Shown: positions 9,514-18,874, counted from the first letter of the stretch. The stretch: 64,000 nucleotides of DNA from CAVVEC01 sp963747105 (GCA_963747105.1 CAVVEC010000012.1:62001-126000), one strand, 5' to 3'. Notes: generated from the sequence alone by a model not told the origin. A program made the numbers and translations.

Positions 9514-10592
9514 ATGAACAAGAAATTAGCAGTCCTCATCGCTAGCGCTGCTTTCATACTAACTTCATCTCTGGTGCTGTTTTCCAGAAGATCGGGGGCC
9601 GTGCCGTCGGCCACTTCTACGCAAGCGCAACATGCGGATGCTCCCTCTCTGATCGCAGGCCCCGGGCGAGTGGAGCCTAGTTCGGAAGACATCAAGATCG
9701 GTTCCGAACTTAGCGGCTGGCTGAAGTCGGTGAATGTCGAGGAGGGCAATAAGATCTGCCGCGGGCAAGTCCTGGCTGTGCTGGAAAACGACGATTACCG
9801 CGCCCAGGTGGAATCCGCGCAAGCGAACGTTTATGCCAAAGAGGCTGCCTTGCGCAAGGTGATCAACGGTGCGCGCAGGCAGGAGCGGAACGAAGCCTGG
9901 TCGTCCGTTCGCGAGGCCGAAGCGGTCATGAATAACGCCCGGGCGGAGTCAGACCGCAGACAGAAGCTTTTCGCCGCCGGGGTCATCGCGCGCGAGGAGA
10001 TGGAGCACTACGCGCGCGAATCCGATGTTGCGCAGGCAAAGTATCAGGAGGCGGTGGAGCAGCATTCGCTGGTCGACAACCATGCCCGCGAAGAAGATCA
10101 ATCGCTGGCCGAAGCCGATTTGCAATTGGCGAAAGCCCAACTTCAAGAAGCCGAGGCTCGGTACGAAAAGACGTTCATCAAGTCTCCTATCGATGGCACG
10201 GTGCTTCGCAAGCATCATCGCAACGGAGAGAGCGTTTCGAATTCCGCGACAACGCCGATCCGATTCTTACCCTGGGAGACAACCGCGTGTTGCGCGTTCG
10301 CGTGGATGTGGATGAAACCGATGTCAGCCGAGTCCACTTGGGTCAGAAGGCCTACGTGACGGCGGATGCCTTTGGCAAGCAGCAATTCTGGGGAAGAGTC
10401 GTGCAGGTCGGTGAGCAGTTGGGGCCCAAGAACGTGCGCACCGATGAACCTACCGAACGGGTGGACAAAAAGATTCTTGAGACGCTGGTGGAGCTTGCTC
10501 CCAACACGAAATTGCCCGACGGCTTGCGGGTGGACGCCTTTATCGTCGGCGATGGCAATGAGGTCGCGAGCGCCGGTTCAAGAAGGTTCTAA
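9514..10592 (+). CDS. HlyD/DevB-type membrane fusion protein, frameshifted
   Basis: Signal anchor at residues 5-25 (LAVLIASAAFILTSSLVLF), then barrel-sandwich and long coiled-coil hairpin (about 70-215: EDIKIGSELSGWLKSVNVEEGNKI, VIAREEMEHYARESDVAQAKYQEAVEQ), then KSPIDGTVLRKHHRNGESV. After this the frame changes near 10246: DNADPILTLGDNRVLRVRVDVDETDVSRVHLGQKAYVTADAF continues in the next frame to a stop at 10592. A one-base indel explains it; restored length is about 359 residues. It is the adaptor of the adjacent exporter. Typical DevB proteins have this same arrangement. Confidence 0.88.
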
Positions 10593-10621
10593 CGGGGTAG
10601 TGAATGAGCCGACAAATGAAA

Positions 10622-10644
10622 ACGGCCTCTACAATCGAGGCCGT
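10622..10644 (+). terminator. Stem-loop terminator after exporter operon
   Basis: ACGGCCTC (10622-10629), a 7-base loop, then GAGGCCGT (10637-10644), followed by CTT and preceded by AAA. The 8-bp perfect stem lies 30 bases after the HlyD-like gene stop. The U-run is short, so efficiency is uncertain. Confidence 0.6.
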
Positions 10645-10793
10645 CTTCCAAGTCGCAGCACCCCGTCAAGGTCGAGTTAATTATCGTTGGAGTGACTAAC
10701 CTAAATCAAGTTACTTTTGTGGGAGAGCCAAGCACCCCGCCTAACCAGCTCTCCCATTTTGGCACGCAAACGCCAATCCCGTTGACCTGGGAG

Positions 10794-10865
10794 TGGACCT
10801 GACGGGATTCGAACCCGCACCTGCGACCGTGACGGGGTGCTGTGCTGCCATTACACCACAGGCCC
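10794..10865 (-). tRNA. tRNA, anticodon read as GTC (Asp), with an irregular anticodon arm
   Basis: On the minus strand GGGCCTG (acceptor) pairs with CAGGTCC and discriminator A. The D stem is GTGT/GCAC, and the T arm GCGGG-TTCGAAT-CCCGT is standard. The anticodon region is GCACC-CCGTCAC-GGTCGC. The stem closes perfectly only if the C in GGT(C)GC is treated as an extra base. The loop CCGTCAC gives anticodon GTC (Asp) but has C instead of U at position 33. Given the many single-base indels in this window, a sequencing error in this arm is plausible. CCA is not encoded. The region also produces a spurious open frame (WCNGSTAPRHG...). Confidence 0.75.
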
Positions 10866-10977
10866 ACCGAATCGAAGGCTATCCTGCGGCGAACGCAAAA
10901 TGCATGTTCATGCATCACATGAATCTGCTTGCCGTCCCGATTTGGTAAGGCCGGTTCGGTTACAATGAAAGTTTCGG

Positions 10978-12642
10978 ATGGGCTCGTCTCTAGCTACTGA
11001 GGGGCCGCCGCGCTGCACAATTATGTTCGCTGACTTCCAAGTTCTGACCACGCTGCTTGCCCCGCGCGGCATCGGGCAATACATACGCCAGCATTTTCTG
11101 GACAAGACTTTCCAAGGCTTGTATCACGCCAACGCTTTTGACATGGCGTTGCTGATTCCTTATTTCATCGTGCTGATTGTGCTGGCGTCGTACGGCGCAC
11201 ATCGCTATATCCTGGTTTACCTTTATTACAAGCACAAGAAGAACCGGACGACCGAACCAGCCGCAGAGTTTTCCGAGCTGCCGCGGGTCACGGTTCAACT
11301 TCCGATCTTCAACGAGCAATTTGTGGTGGAGCGGCTTTTGGAGGCCATTTGCCGCCTGGACTATCCGCTGGAGAAGCTCGACATCCAGGTGCTGGACGAT
11401 TCAACCGACGAAACCGTCGCCGTGGCACGCGGGTTGGTCAATCACTACGCTGCCAAGGGATATCCGATCAGCTATCACCATCGCGCCAATCGTCATGGAT
11501 TTAAGGCCGGCGCACTATCTGAGGGCCTCAAAACGGCCAAAGGCGAGTTCGTGGCAATTTTCGATGCTGACTTCGTGCCGCCGGAAGACTTTCTTCTGCG
11601 CACTATTCACCACTTCACTGACCCCAAGATCGGCATGGTGCAGACCCGCTGGACTCACATCAATCGCAATTATTCTTTTCTCACAGAAGTAGAAGCCATG
11701 CTGCTCGACGGGCATTTCGTGCTCGAACACTCCGGCCGCGCCCGCAGCAATGTCTTCTTCAATTTCAACGGGACTGCGGGCTTATGGCGACGACGGGCCA
11801 TCGAGGAAGCCGGCGGCTGGCAGCACGACACTCTGACCGAGGACACCGACCTCTCCTATCGTGCCCAGCTCAAAGGCTGGAAATTCGTTTATCTCCAGGA
11901 TGTGGAATGCCCAGCCGAACTGCCGGTGGAAATGACCGCCTTCAAGACACAGCAGGCTCGCTGGGCTAAGGGATTAATCCAAACCAGCAAAAAAATTCTG
12001 CCCCAGGTGCTGAAAAGCGACCAGAGATTCCACGTGAAGCTGGAAGCCTGGTATCACTTGACCGCCAATCTCAGCTATCCGCTGATGATCGCGCTTTCCG
12101 TGCTGCTGCTGCCGGCGATGATCATCCGCTTCTACCAGGGCTGGTTTCAAATGCTGTATATCGATCTACCGCTGTTCCTGGCCTCAACCTTCTCCATTTC
12201 CAGTTTCTATCTGGTATCGCAGCGGGAGTTATTTCCGAAAAGCTGGCCGCGGGCGCTTCTCTATCTACCCTGCCTGATGGCTCTCGGCATTGGCCTCACC
12301 GTCACCAACACCTGCGCCGTACTGGAAGCGTTGATGGGCAAGCAGAGCGCGTTCGCTCGCACTCCGAAGTATCATGTCGAGTCCAGAAAGGACAAAGTGC
12401 GCGCCGGCAACTATCGGCGCCGCTTGGGCTGGGTTCCCTGGGTGGAGTTGCTGATCGGCTGCTATTTCGCGATCACTGTTTACTATGCCGTGGACAACGA
12501 GAATTACATTACCGTTCCATTTCTGATTTTGTTTGTAGCCGGCTACTGGTACACGGGCTTGATGTCGCTGTTGCAAGGGCGCTTCACGGGCTTTTCGCTC
12601 AGCGCGGAGACTCACAACAAACCATTTCCAGTGGGCGTGTAG
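10978..12642 (+). CDS. Processive family 2 glycosyltransferase, membrane bound
   Basis: Cellulose-synthase-like enzyme. One N-terminal membrane segment (ALLIPYFIVLIVLASYG) is followed by a GT2 domain with LDDSTDE, DADF (metal-binding DxD), TEDTDLSYR (catalytic base region) and QQARW (the QxxRW acceptor motif). At least four C-terminal membrane segments follow. The order and the block FNFNGTAGLWRRRAIEEAGGWQ resemble CslA/glucomannan-type or beta-glucan synthases. It would polymerise a sugar from a UDP- or GDP-sugar across the inner membrane. 554 residues from ATG 10978; ATG 11023 is an alternative. No PilZ domain or partner subunit is encoded nearby, so the polymer is unknown. Confidence 0.9.
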   Translation: MGSSLATEGPPRCTIMFADFQVLTTLLAPRGIGQYIRQHFLDKTFQGLYHANAFDMALLIPYFIVLIVLASYGAHRYILVYLYYKHKKNRTTEPAAEFSELPRVTVQLPIFNEQFVVERLLEAICRLDYPLEKLDIQVLDDSTDETVAVARGLVNHYAAKGYPISYHHRANRHGFKAGALSEGLKTAKGEFVAIFDADFVPPEDFLLRTIHHFTDPKIGMVQTRWTHINRNYSFLTEVEAMLLDGHFVLEHSGRARSNVFFNFNGTAGLWRRRAIEEAGGWQHDTLTEDTDLSYRAQLKGWKFVYLQDVECPAELPVEMTAFKTQQARWAKGLIQTSKKILPQVLKSDQRFHVKLEAWYHLTANLSYPLMIALSVLLLPAMIIRFYQGWFQMLYIDLPLFLASTFSISSFYLVSQRELFPKSWPRALLYLPCLMALGIGLTVTNTCAVLEALMGKQSAFARTPKYHVESRKDKVRAGNYRRRLGWVPWVELLIGCYFAITVYYAVDNENYITVPFLILFVAGYWYTGLMSLLQGRFTGFSLSAETHNKPFPVGV

Positions 12643-12723
12643 AATACCCCCGAGCACAAACTCTGTGAGCGCAAGTGCGCTTCCAGCATGCGCTGTTTCG
12701 TTATATGCTAAGACATTGTGCGG

Positions 12724-12870
12724 ATGATGTGGTGGTTTCTGATTCTTGCCTGCAGCGGAGGAGCCGTTCTGTGGGCCGGTATAGCAGCCTATCTTCGTGT
12801 GCGCCGCCACATGAAGGCTTCGGCTGCACTGAAAAAGGGCGGCGTGGAGCGGAGTGCGGACGGCCTGTAG
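12724..12870 (+). CDS. Possible small membrane protein (48 residues)
   Basis: A short frame starting MMWWFLILACSGGAVLWAGI forms one convincing transmembrane helix, followed by a basic tail (YLRVRRHMKAS...). It fills the gap between the glycosyltransferase and mqnD, which starts 28 bases after its stop. No strong Shine-Dalgarno motif is visible, so the call rests on the hydrophobic profile and position only. Confidence 0.4.
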   Translation: MMWWFLILACSGGAVLWAGIAAYLRVRRHMKASAALKKGGVERSADGL

Positions 12871-12898
12871 CCCGGCAATCGGCCCGCGAGGTTCAACT

Positions 12899-13799
12899 AT
12901 GAGCGTCATTGATATCAAGTCGCACTCTTCCACCACAGAGAGCAAAGTTTCCACGTCTCACGGCGAGATCCGCGAAGTCACCGTGGCGCATAGCCCGGAT
13001 TCGGATGATGCCTTTATGTTTTACGGCCTGGCTACGAACAAGGTTCGCGTGCCCGGGCTACGCTTTAGTCATACTCTGTGTGACATCGAGACCCTGAACC
13101 GCAAAGCAATGGAAGGCGTGTTTGATGTGACTGCGATTTCCTTTCACGCTTACCCGTATGTTCAGAAGCACTACGCTCTGCTGCCCAGTGGCGGCAGCGT
13201 GGGCGGATGGCTATGGCCCGATGATTGTGGCTCTCCGGGCTTACTCGGCCACCGACATCAAGCGGAAGCGCGTCGCGGTCCCCGGCACTTTGACCACCGC
13301 TTACCTGGTTCTGAAGCTGTTTGCCCCCGGGATCGAAACTGACGTGGTGCCGTTCGACCAGATCATTCCGCAGTTGCTGGAAGGCAAGCACGAAGCCGGG
13401 CTCATCATTCACGAAGGCCAGTTGACCTACGATAAATCCGGGTTGCACCGGGTAGTGGATCTGGGCAAATGGTGGCAGAAGGTGACTGGGTTGCCCCTGC
13501 CTCTGGGCGGCAACGCCATCCGCCGCAGCCTCGGACCGGAACTGATGTCCCGTGTCGCGTGCGCTTTGCGGGAAAGCATCCAGTACGCGCTCGACCACCG
13601 CGAAGAAGCTCTGGCCTACGCCATGCAGTTCGCTCGCGACCTCGATCCGCAACTTGCTGAGAAGTTCGTTGGCATGTACGTGAACGAGCGCACCCTCGAC
13701 TATGGCCCGGATGGGCGGGAAGCGGTGCGCCGTTTATTGGACATGGGACACAAGGCAGGAATCATTCCGCAAGAGTCCAGGGTGGATTTCGCGGCCTAG
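12899..13799 (+). CDS. mqnD: 1,4-dihydroxy-6-naphthoate synthase MqnD, frameshifted
   Basis: MqnD converts cyclic dehypoxanthinyl futalosine to 1,4-dihydroxy-6-naphthoate. The MqnD signature SPDSDDAFMFYGL is at about residues 37-49, followed by FDVTAISFHAYPYV. After LLPSGGSVG the first frame derails; the frame one base on continues DGYGPMIVALRAYS... to AA-stop at 13799. One extra G in GTGGGCGGAT (near 13203) accounts for it. Restored protein is about 300 residues, typical for MqnD. Together with mqnA and mqnC this documents the futalosine pathway; mqnB and mqnE are outside the window. Confidence 0.92.
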
Positions 13800-13811
13800 C
13801 TGACGGCTTCC

Positions 13812-15518
13812 TTACCTCACTCCCTCCTTGAACGCGAACACCGGATCAATGTCCACCGGCACTTTGGAAGCGGACTCCAGTGATGCCTGTAAGTCCGCCG
13901 GCATCACGTCGTATTTCTTGAACCAGCTCTCGGCGCGCTTGCGATCGCCCGCTGCCTCAATTTCCAGCAACTCTTTGGCCAGATCACTTAACGTTGCGGG
14001 CATGCGCGCATAGTCGATCGCGTATCGTCCCGACGGCTGGCGCTTGATGGCGCCATGCTCCGAGAGATAGTTGAATTCCATCATTTCGGCCTGGGCATGC
14101 GCTTCTCCGGGGCCAAAACGCACGGCGCGAAAAATGTCCGCGACATAAGACGCATAACATTCTTCAAGCTTATTTGCTGGCAGCACATGGTGCTCGACCA
14201 GCCATTTCACGCCGAACATTCCAACAGCGTCCGCCTTGGCTTCCTCCAAGCCGCTGAAGGACGGCCCGATGGCTTCACGAATGTCAATCTTGCCCGACCC
14301 GGTGCGCGAAAACGCCGGTCCCAGCCCATGCGCGATCTCGTGCATGATCGTTCCCAGCAGATAGCCCTCGGCGGATACCTTCGCAGCCTGCTCGGGCAAC
14401 ATGGCATGACGGGCCAGGGGAAGGACAACGTAATCTACCCGGGCATCCATGAAGTTTTTGAAAAAAATCTTCTTGCTGCCTTTCTGTTCATGCACGCGCG
14501 GATTGTTGGGCAAGTTGTCGGCGACCGCCTGGTATCCATGGCGCAGGTCACCGGTGCGGAACGGCGCGTCCATGACTTCCATCGGAGTCTCAAGGCCGCG
14601 CTTCGAAGGCCGATCTTCCGGCGCCAGAGGAAGCGCATCCTGGATTTCGTCCACATACTGCTGGAACATGACTAGCTTCCGGCTCTCTTCAGCATTACGC
14701 ACCAATACGGCCGCGCCATAAGTCGCCTTGATGCCCAGCAGCAGGTCGTCGTAGGTCTCATCCGGAGCGAAGATCACATCGAACTTCGGGTTTTTCAGGT
14801 CAACCCATGCCATTTCACTCTTGAAATAGTCGTCGGTGAGCAGCGCATCGGCCCGTAAGCGCAAGAAATTGGCAAACGCGGGATCGTCGCTCAAGCTCGC
14901 TGCAGCCCGCAGATCATTGGCCGCTGGTTCCAGAAACGAACGGTAGGCAATGTGATAGGGAAGCCCTGCAAGTTGGTCACCGTGCCCGCGCACGACGGTA
15001 AATGAATTGTAAATCTCGTCCTTTTTTTCGGGATTGGCCTTGACGTACTGTTCGATCTGTTCGCGCGTCAGTCCTTGCGGATAGAAACCCTTGCCCGGCG
15101 GCATGGTCGCAGTTCCCACGAAGGGTTTGTTCCCATCGAAAAGGTCGAATCGTGAGGCATTCATCCACAGATAGCGCCGAAGTTTTTCATCCTTCGGATT
15201 CTTGCTTCCCGCGAGAGACTCATACAGCGTCAAGCCGTCAGGATCGATCTGCCGCCAGTAGATTTCTTCAAGGTAGCGTGAGGCGTCCACCAATTTGTTG
15301 ACCAGTTTAAGTTCGCGGGGCGTCAGACCGGCGGAATGGAACGGCATCGCTACCTCGCGTAACTTGGCCAGCCGCTGGCCGAGATCAGTAACAACCTGCA
15401 TGCCAGTGGATTCTCCGCCTTTGGCGGCAGAACCTGTCATGGGCTTATCTTTTTGTGCAGAAGCTTGGGAAAGTATGAGGAAAACCGCGACGAGTGAAAT
15501 CCATGGGCCCGGTGTCAT
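13812..15518 (-). CDS. Secreted M49-like zinc metallopeptidase
   Basis: N-terminal signal peptide (SLVAVFLILSQASAQ). The catalytic part shows HEIAHGLGP (about 393-401) and EEAKADAVG some 35 residues later, the arrangement of dipeptidyl-peptidase III-like (family M49) proteins in which HExxH plus a distal Glu bind zinc. True DPP III has HELLGH with one extra residue; this is the HExxH variant often annotated as Zn-dependent hydrolase. 568 residues. It ends 12 bases from mqnD in convergent orientation with no clear terminator between. Peptide substrate unknown; probably periplasmic. Confidence 0.8.
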   Translation of the reverse strand: MTPGPWISLVAVFLILSQASAQKDKPMTGSAAKGGESTGMQVVTDLGQRLAKLREVAMPFHSAGLTPRELKLVNKLVDASRYLEEIYWRQIDPDGLTLYESLAGSKNPKDEKLRRYLWMNASRFDLFDGNKPFVGTATMPPGKGFYPQGLTREQIEQYVKANPEKKDEIYNSFTVVRGHGDQLAGLPYHIAYRSFLEPAANDLRAAASLSDDPAFANFLRLRADALLTDDYFKSEMAWVDLKNPKFDVIFAPDETYDDLLLGIKATYGAAVLVRNAEESRKLVMFQQYVDEIQDALPLAPEDRPSKRGLETPMEVMDAPFRTGDLRHGYQAVADNLPNNPRVHEQKGSKKIFFKNFMDARVDYVVLPLARHAMLPEQAAKVSAEGYLLGTIMHEIAHGLGPAFSRTGSGKIDIREAIGPSFSGLEEAKADAVGMFGVKWLVEHHVLPANKLEECYASYVADIFRAVRFGPGEAHAQAEMMEFNYLSEHGAIKRQPSGRYAIDYARMPATLSDLAKELLEIEAAGDRKRAESWFKKYDVMPADLQASLESASKVPVDIDPVFAFKEGVR

Positions 15519-15607
15519 AAGCTGCGGTTCGATTCTATCAGAGCATTCTCGTATTGAATCGTTTTACCGCTGGCGGAACAACATTGACACCGCTATCATG
15601 TTGCACG

Positions 15608-16321
15608 ATGGTGCGCGAATCCAGTCCCAATGGCGCTCAGACCTTGCTCATCGACGCGGATGACACGCTTTGGGAAAACAACGTTTACTTCGAACGGGCC
15701 ATTGCCAATTTCATTTCGTTCCTGAACCACCATGAATATTCCGCTGAGCAAGTGCGCGAAGTGCTGAATGGAGTGGAACGCGAGTGCATCATCAGTCATG
15801 GGTACGGTCTGCACAGCTTCGCTCACGCCCTGGTGCAGACCTTCGAGCGCTTGGCGGTTGAGCCGCTTACCGGTGCCCTGCACCAGACCATCAACGGATT
15901 TGCTCATGCCATCGCCGAGCATCCGGTCGAAATTCTGCATGGAGTTCCGGAGACGCTGGAGTACCTGTCAGAGCGCCATCATTTGATCCTGTTGACCAAA
16001 GGCGCCATCGCCGAACAATCCGGAAAAGTGGAGCGCTCGGGCTTGAAGGATTATTTTTCCGTGGTGGAGATCGTGGCGGAGAAAGATGTGCTGACCTACG
16101 GCGCCGTCGTATCCAAATACAGCCTGCTTCGCGATTCCACGTGGATGGTCGGCAACAGTCCGAAGTCCGACATCAATCCGGCGCTGGCGGCGGGCCTCAA
16201 CGCCGTTTTCGTTCCACACGGCAACACCTGGATTCTCGAGCATGAAGAAGTGGCTGAAGCTCAACCACCCAGCCGGTTGCTCGTGGTGGAAAGTTTCGCG
16301 GGGCTGAGAGCGCACTTTTAG
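15608..16321 (+). CDS. HAD family hydrolase
   Basis: Motif I is DADDTLWENN near the N-terminus (nucleophile Asp and general acid Asp), motif II is ILLTKG, and the C-terminal motif is MVGNSPKSDINPALAAGLNAVFVP (motif IV, in place of GDxxxD). A C1 helical cap lies between motifs I and II. Small-molecule phosphatase, substrate not predictable. The frame opens at 15554, but ATG 15608 begins closer to the conserved core. About 237 residues. It is divergent from the M49-like gene with a 90-base gap. Confidence 0.82.
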   Translation: MVRESSPNGAQTLLIDADDTLWENNVYFERAIANFISFLNHHEYSAEQVREVLNGVERECIISHGYGLHSFAHALVQTFERLAVEPLTGALHQTINGFAHAIAEHPVEILHGVPETLEYLSERHHLILLTKGAIAEQSGKVERSGLKDYFSVVEIVAEKDVLTYGAVVSKYSLLRDSTWMVGNSPKSDINPALAAGLNAVFVPHGNTWILEHEEVAEAQPPSRLLVVESFAGLRAHF

Positions 16322-16340
16322 GACCCGATCGAAAGACCGA

Positions 16341-16400
16341 AGTTCTTGTCATTCCGAGGAGCAAGAGCGACGAGGAATCTGTAGTTTCCTTTCGCATTGT
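16341..16400. repeat. GTCATTCCGAG-type dispersed repeat
   Basis: TTGTCATTCCGAGGAGCAAG followed by CGAGGAATCT is a copy of a short palindromic repeat seen in many bacterial genomes. Related copies are at 56546-56615 (reverse) and 57408-57453, and as cores of the elements at 40255 and 53344. Confidence 0.6.
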
Positions 16401-16519
16401 GAAAAGCTGCAGACCCCTCGCTGCGTTCGGGATAGCGACAAGGTACGGTTCTCAAGTAGTTGAGACCGCATGGAGTTCATTTTGCGCTCTTCAGGGTTGC
16501 CCACCCGTCATTTATAGTG

Positions 16520-17578
16520 ATGTCAGTCTCCATGCTTATCCAGGAAAACGCGCCTCTGTCACCGCTCACCACGCTCCAAGTGGGCGGGCCAGCCCGCTAT
16601 CTCATTGAGGCACGCACTATCGCCGAGGTCTCAGAGGCAGTTGAGTTTTCGCGCACACAAGATCTTCCGCTATTCGTGCTCGGGGGCGGCAGTAACGTAG
16701 TGATCTCGGACGCGGGTTGGCCTGGTTTGACGCTCAAAGTCGCCATCACCGGCGTCGAAGAGCACGCTGCAAATAGTATGGTAATGTTCGAGGTTGGGGC
16801 AGGCGAGCAGTGGGACAGATTCGTCACCCGCGCCGTAGGGCGCAACTGCGCTGGCGTGGAGTGCCTGAGCGGGATCCCGGGCAGCGTGGGCGGTACTCCG
16901 GTGCAGAATGTGGGCGCTTACGGGCAGGAGGTTGCTGAAACCATCGAATCTGTGCTCGCCTTAGACCTCCGAGACCGCCAGATCCACGAGCTCTGCAATG
17001 AGGCTTGCGGTTTCAATTATCGCACGAGCATCTTCAACACCACTGAACGCGGACGTTACATCATTCTGCGTGTGACCTACGCGCTCACCCCCGGAGGTAG
17101 GCCGCGCGTCCAGTATGCTGACCTGAAAAAGCACTTTGCGGGCTGGAACCAGGTTCCGACGCTGGCCGACATTCGCGAAGCGGTTCGCAGAATCCGCGCC
17201 AGCAAGGGCATGCTGATCACGTCCGGTGACGAGGACTGCCGCAGTGCTGGCTCCTTCTTCAAGAATCCCGTGCTTTCGGCGGACCAGTATGAGTCGTTGG
17301 CGGCGCGAGCGGCTGCCAAGAATCTCCAGATTCCCAGCTACCCGGCGCTCGATGCGCAAAAAAAAGTTTCCGCCGCGTGGTTGGTGGAACGCTCTGGCTT
17401 CAGCAAAGGATATAGCAGTGGGCGCGCCGGCATTTCTCGCAAACACGCGCTGGCCATCGTAAACCGCGGCGAAGCCACCGCGGCGGACATCGTGGCTCTC
17501 AAGGAACAGATCCAGCAGCGGGTGGAGGAGATCTGGGGCATCCACTTGGAACCGGAGCCGGTTTTTGTCGGCTTCTAA
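16520..17578 (+). CDS. murB: UDP-N-acetylenolpyruvoylglucosamine reductase MurB
   Basis: FAD- and NADPH-dependent reduction of the enolpyruvyl ether to UDP-N-acetylmuramic acid in peptidoglycan synthesis. FAD-binding blocks: TTLQVGGPARYLIEA, LGGGSNVVISDAG, GVECLSGIPGSVGGTPVQNVGAYGQEV. The catalytic Ser/Glu region SAGSFFKNPVLS and the C-terminal NRGEATAADIVALKEQIQQRVEEIWGIHLEPEP are intact. It is the type I (E. coli-like) form with the Tyr-loop (FNYRTSIF). ATG 16520 fits the conserved start; the frame itself opens at 16460. It stands alone, not in an mra cluster. Confidence 0.94.
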   Translation: MSVSMLIQENAPLSPLTTLQVGGPARYLIEARTIAEVSEAVEFSRTQDLPLFVLGGGSNVVISDAGWPGLTLKVAITGVEEHAANSMVMFEVGAGEQWDRFVTRAVGRNCAGVECLSGIPGSVGGTPVQNVGAYGQEVAETIESVLALDLRDRQIHELCNEACGFNYRTSIFNTTERGRYIILRVTYALTPGGRPRVQYADLKKHFAGWNQVPTLADIREAVRRIRASKGMLITSGDEDCRSAGSFFKNPVLSADQYESLAARAAAKNLQIPSYPALDAQKKVSAAWLVERSGFSKGYSSGRAGISRKHALAIVNRGEATAADIVALKEQIQQRVEEIWGIHLEPEPVFVGF

Positions 17579-17721
17579 TCACCGCCCGCGCAAACTTCCC
17601 TCCTCCCTTTAAGCCCGCAAAATAGATCTTTCCCGACGTTCCCCAAGAGAGTGGCCCCCAAGAAAGATTTCCGAACAACTCCGACAACCACGCGGTCTTC
17701 ATCTCTGAGAGCCAACGAGCA

Positions 17722-18288
17722 GTGACCGGACAGGTGATCGTGAGCCAAGTCATAAGCTTGCCGCAGACGGACGATGACAGACTCGAACTCGCCGTCCGGG
17801 AGCACGCCCGGCTGGTGTACCGTGTGGCTTACTCGGTCCTGCGCAACCACCACGATGCTGAGGACGCCACCCAGGAGACGTTCGTGCGCGTGTTGCGCTA
17901 TCGCAGGAAACTGGCGGGCGTACGGGATGCGCGAACCTGGCTTGCGCGGATCGCTTGGCGAGTGGCGGTGGGGCGGAAACGAAGAGTGGCCGAAGTCGCG
18001 TTGCACGATGCTGGCGACAAGACTACGCGGATCCGTTCGCTGGCGATTGCGGCGGACGAAGTCGTGCTAAGCGGCGAAATGAAAGAGTTTTTGGAGACGC
18101 TCATCGCAGCCTTGCCCGCCAAACTGCGCGACCCATTGACGCTTTCGACGCTGGAGGAAATGTCGCCGGGGGACATTGCGGAAGTCCTGGGCATCAACCA
18201 AGCCGCAGTGCGTTCGCGTCTGTTCCGCGCCCGGCAAATCCTGCGCGAGAAGCTCAGAGCCCTGATGGAAGGAAAACATGGAACCTAA
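17722..18288 (+). CDS. ECF-family RNA polymerase sigma factor
   Basis: Sigma70 region 2 (LVYRVAYSVLRNHHDAEDATQETFVRVLRYRRKL, about 32-65) and region 4 with helix-turn-helix (LSTLEEMSPGDIAEVLGINQAAVRSRLFRARQILREKL, about 135-175). 188 residues from GTG 17722; GTG 17734 and 17740 are alternatives. It overlaps the next gene by 11 bases, and that gene encodes a single-span membrane protein. This is the usual pairing of an ECF sigma factor with its membrane anti-sigma partner. Signal and target promoters are unknown. Confidence 0.92.
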   Translation: MTGQVIVSQVISLPQTDDDRLELAVREHARLVYRVAYSVLRNHHDAEDATQETFVRVLRYRRKLAGVRDARTWLARIAWRVAVGRKRRVAEVALHDAGDKTTRIRSLAIAADEVVLSGEMKEFLETLIAALPAKLRDPLTLSTLEEMSPGDIAEVLGINQAAVRSRLFRARQILREKLRALMEGKHGT

Positions 18289-18874
18289 GGATCAGGAACG
18301 ATTGGTGGAGGCCTGGTTGGATCGCGCGCTCAAGCAGTATGGTGCTTCCGAGCCTCGGACAGGGCTGGAGAGTCGAGTTCTAGCCAATATCCGAGCTGAA
18401 CGCGGGCATGCAGGATCTTCACGGTGGAGTTGGCGGCCGGCGCTGCTTGTCCTTGCCGCAATGCTGGTGATCGGTGCCGCCGCACTTCTGATGAGAAATC
18501 GTGGCCTGTTGGCACCAACGTCAATGGCGAATCATCCAGCGATTCCGGCCAAGAAATCGCCGAACCCGCTTGCTTCAAATCACACAGGTAACGCCAAAGT
18601 CGCGCCCGTTGCCGCGCCAGCGTCTCGCTCGCGCTCGTTCCCAAAGGCCACGTCCGTCCCGCGTCTGGATCAGTTCCCTTCACCACAGCCTTTGAGTGAA
18701 CAGGAGAAAATCCTGTCCCGCTATCTCGAGCAGTTTCCGCGTGAAGCCGTTCTGATGGCAGAGGCGCAGACCGAACTTCTGAAGAATGAAGCTGTTGAGC
18801 AGCAAGAAGGATTACAGCAGGATGAAATCCCTCCGGATTCACAAAGAGAAAATCCATTAAGGAGAGCCAAATGA
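18278..18874 (+). CDS. Putative membrane-anchored anti-sigma factor
   Basis: Short cytoplasmic N-terminus (MEPKDQERLVEAWLDRALKQY...) then one transmembrane helix (ALLVLAAMLVIGAAALLM, about 53-70). A Pro/Ala/Ser-rich extracytoplasmic region and a charged C-terminus follow. It overlaps the sigma gene (ATG at 18278), so the genes are translationally coupled. No zinc-binding HxxxCxxC motif is present, so it is not a ZAS-type anti-sigma factor. Function is inferred from gene order and topology only. Confidence 0.6.
   Translation: MEPKDQERLVEAWLDRALKQYGASEPRTGLESRVLANIRAERGHAGSSRWSWRPALLVLAAMLVIGAAALLMRNRGLLAPTSMANHPAIPAKKSPNPLASNHTGNAKVAPVAAPASRSRSFPKATSVPRLDQFPSPQPLSEQEKILSRYLEQFPREAVLMAEAQTELLKNEAVEQQEGLQQDEIPPDSQRENPLRRAK

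Noticed and set aside
10706..10918. 70-residue frame containing WCNGSTAPRHGRRCGFESR
   Set aside because: This is a translation of the tRNA gene, a well-known spurious ORF.
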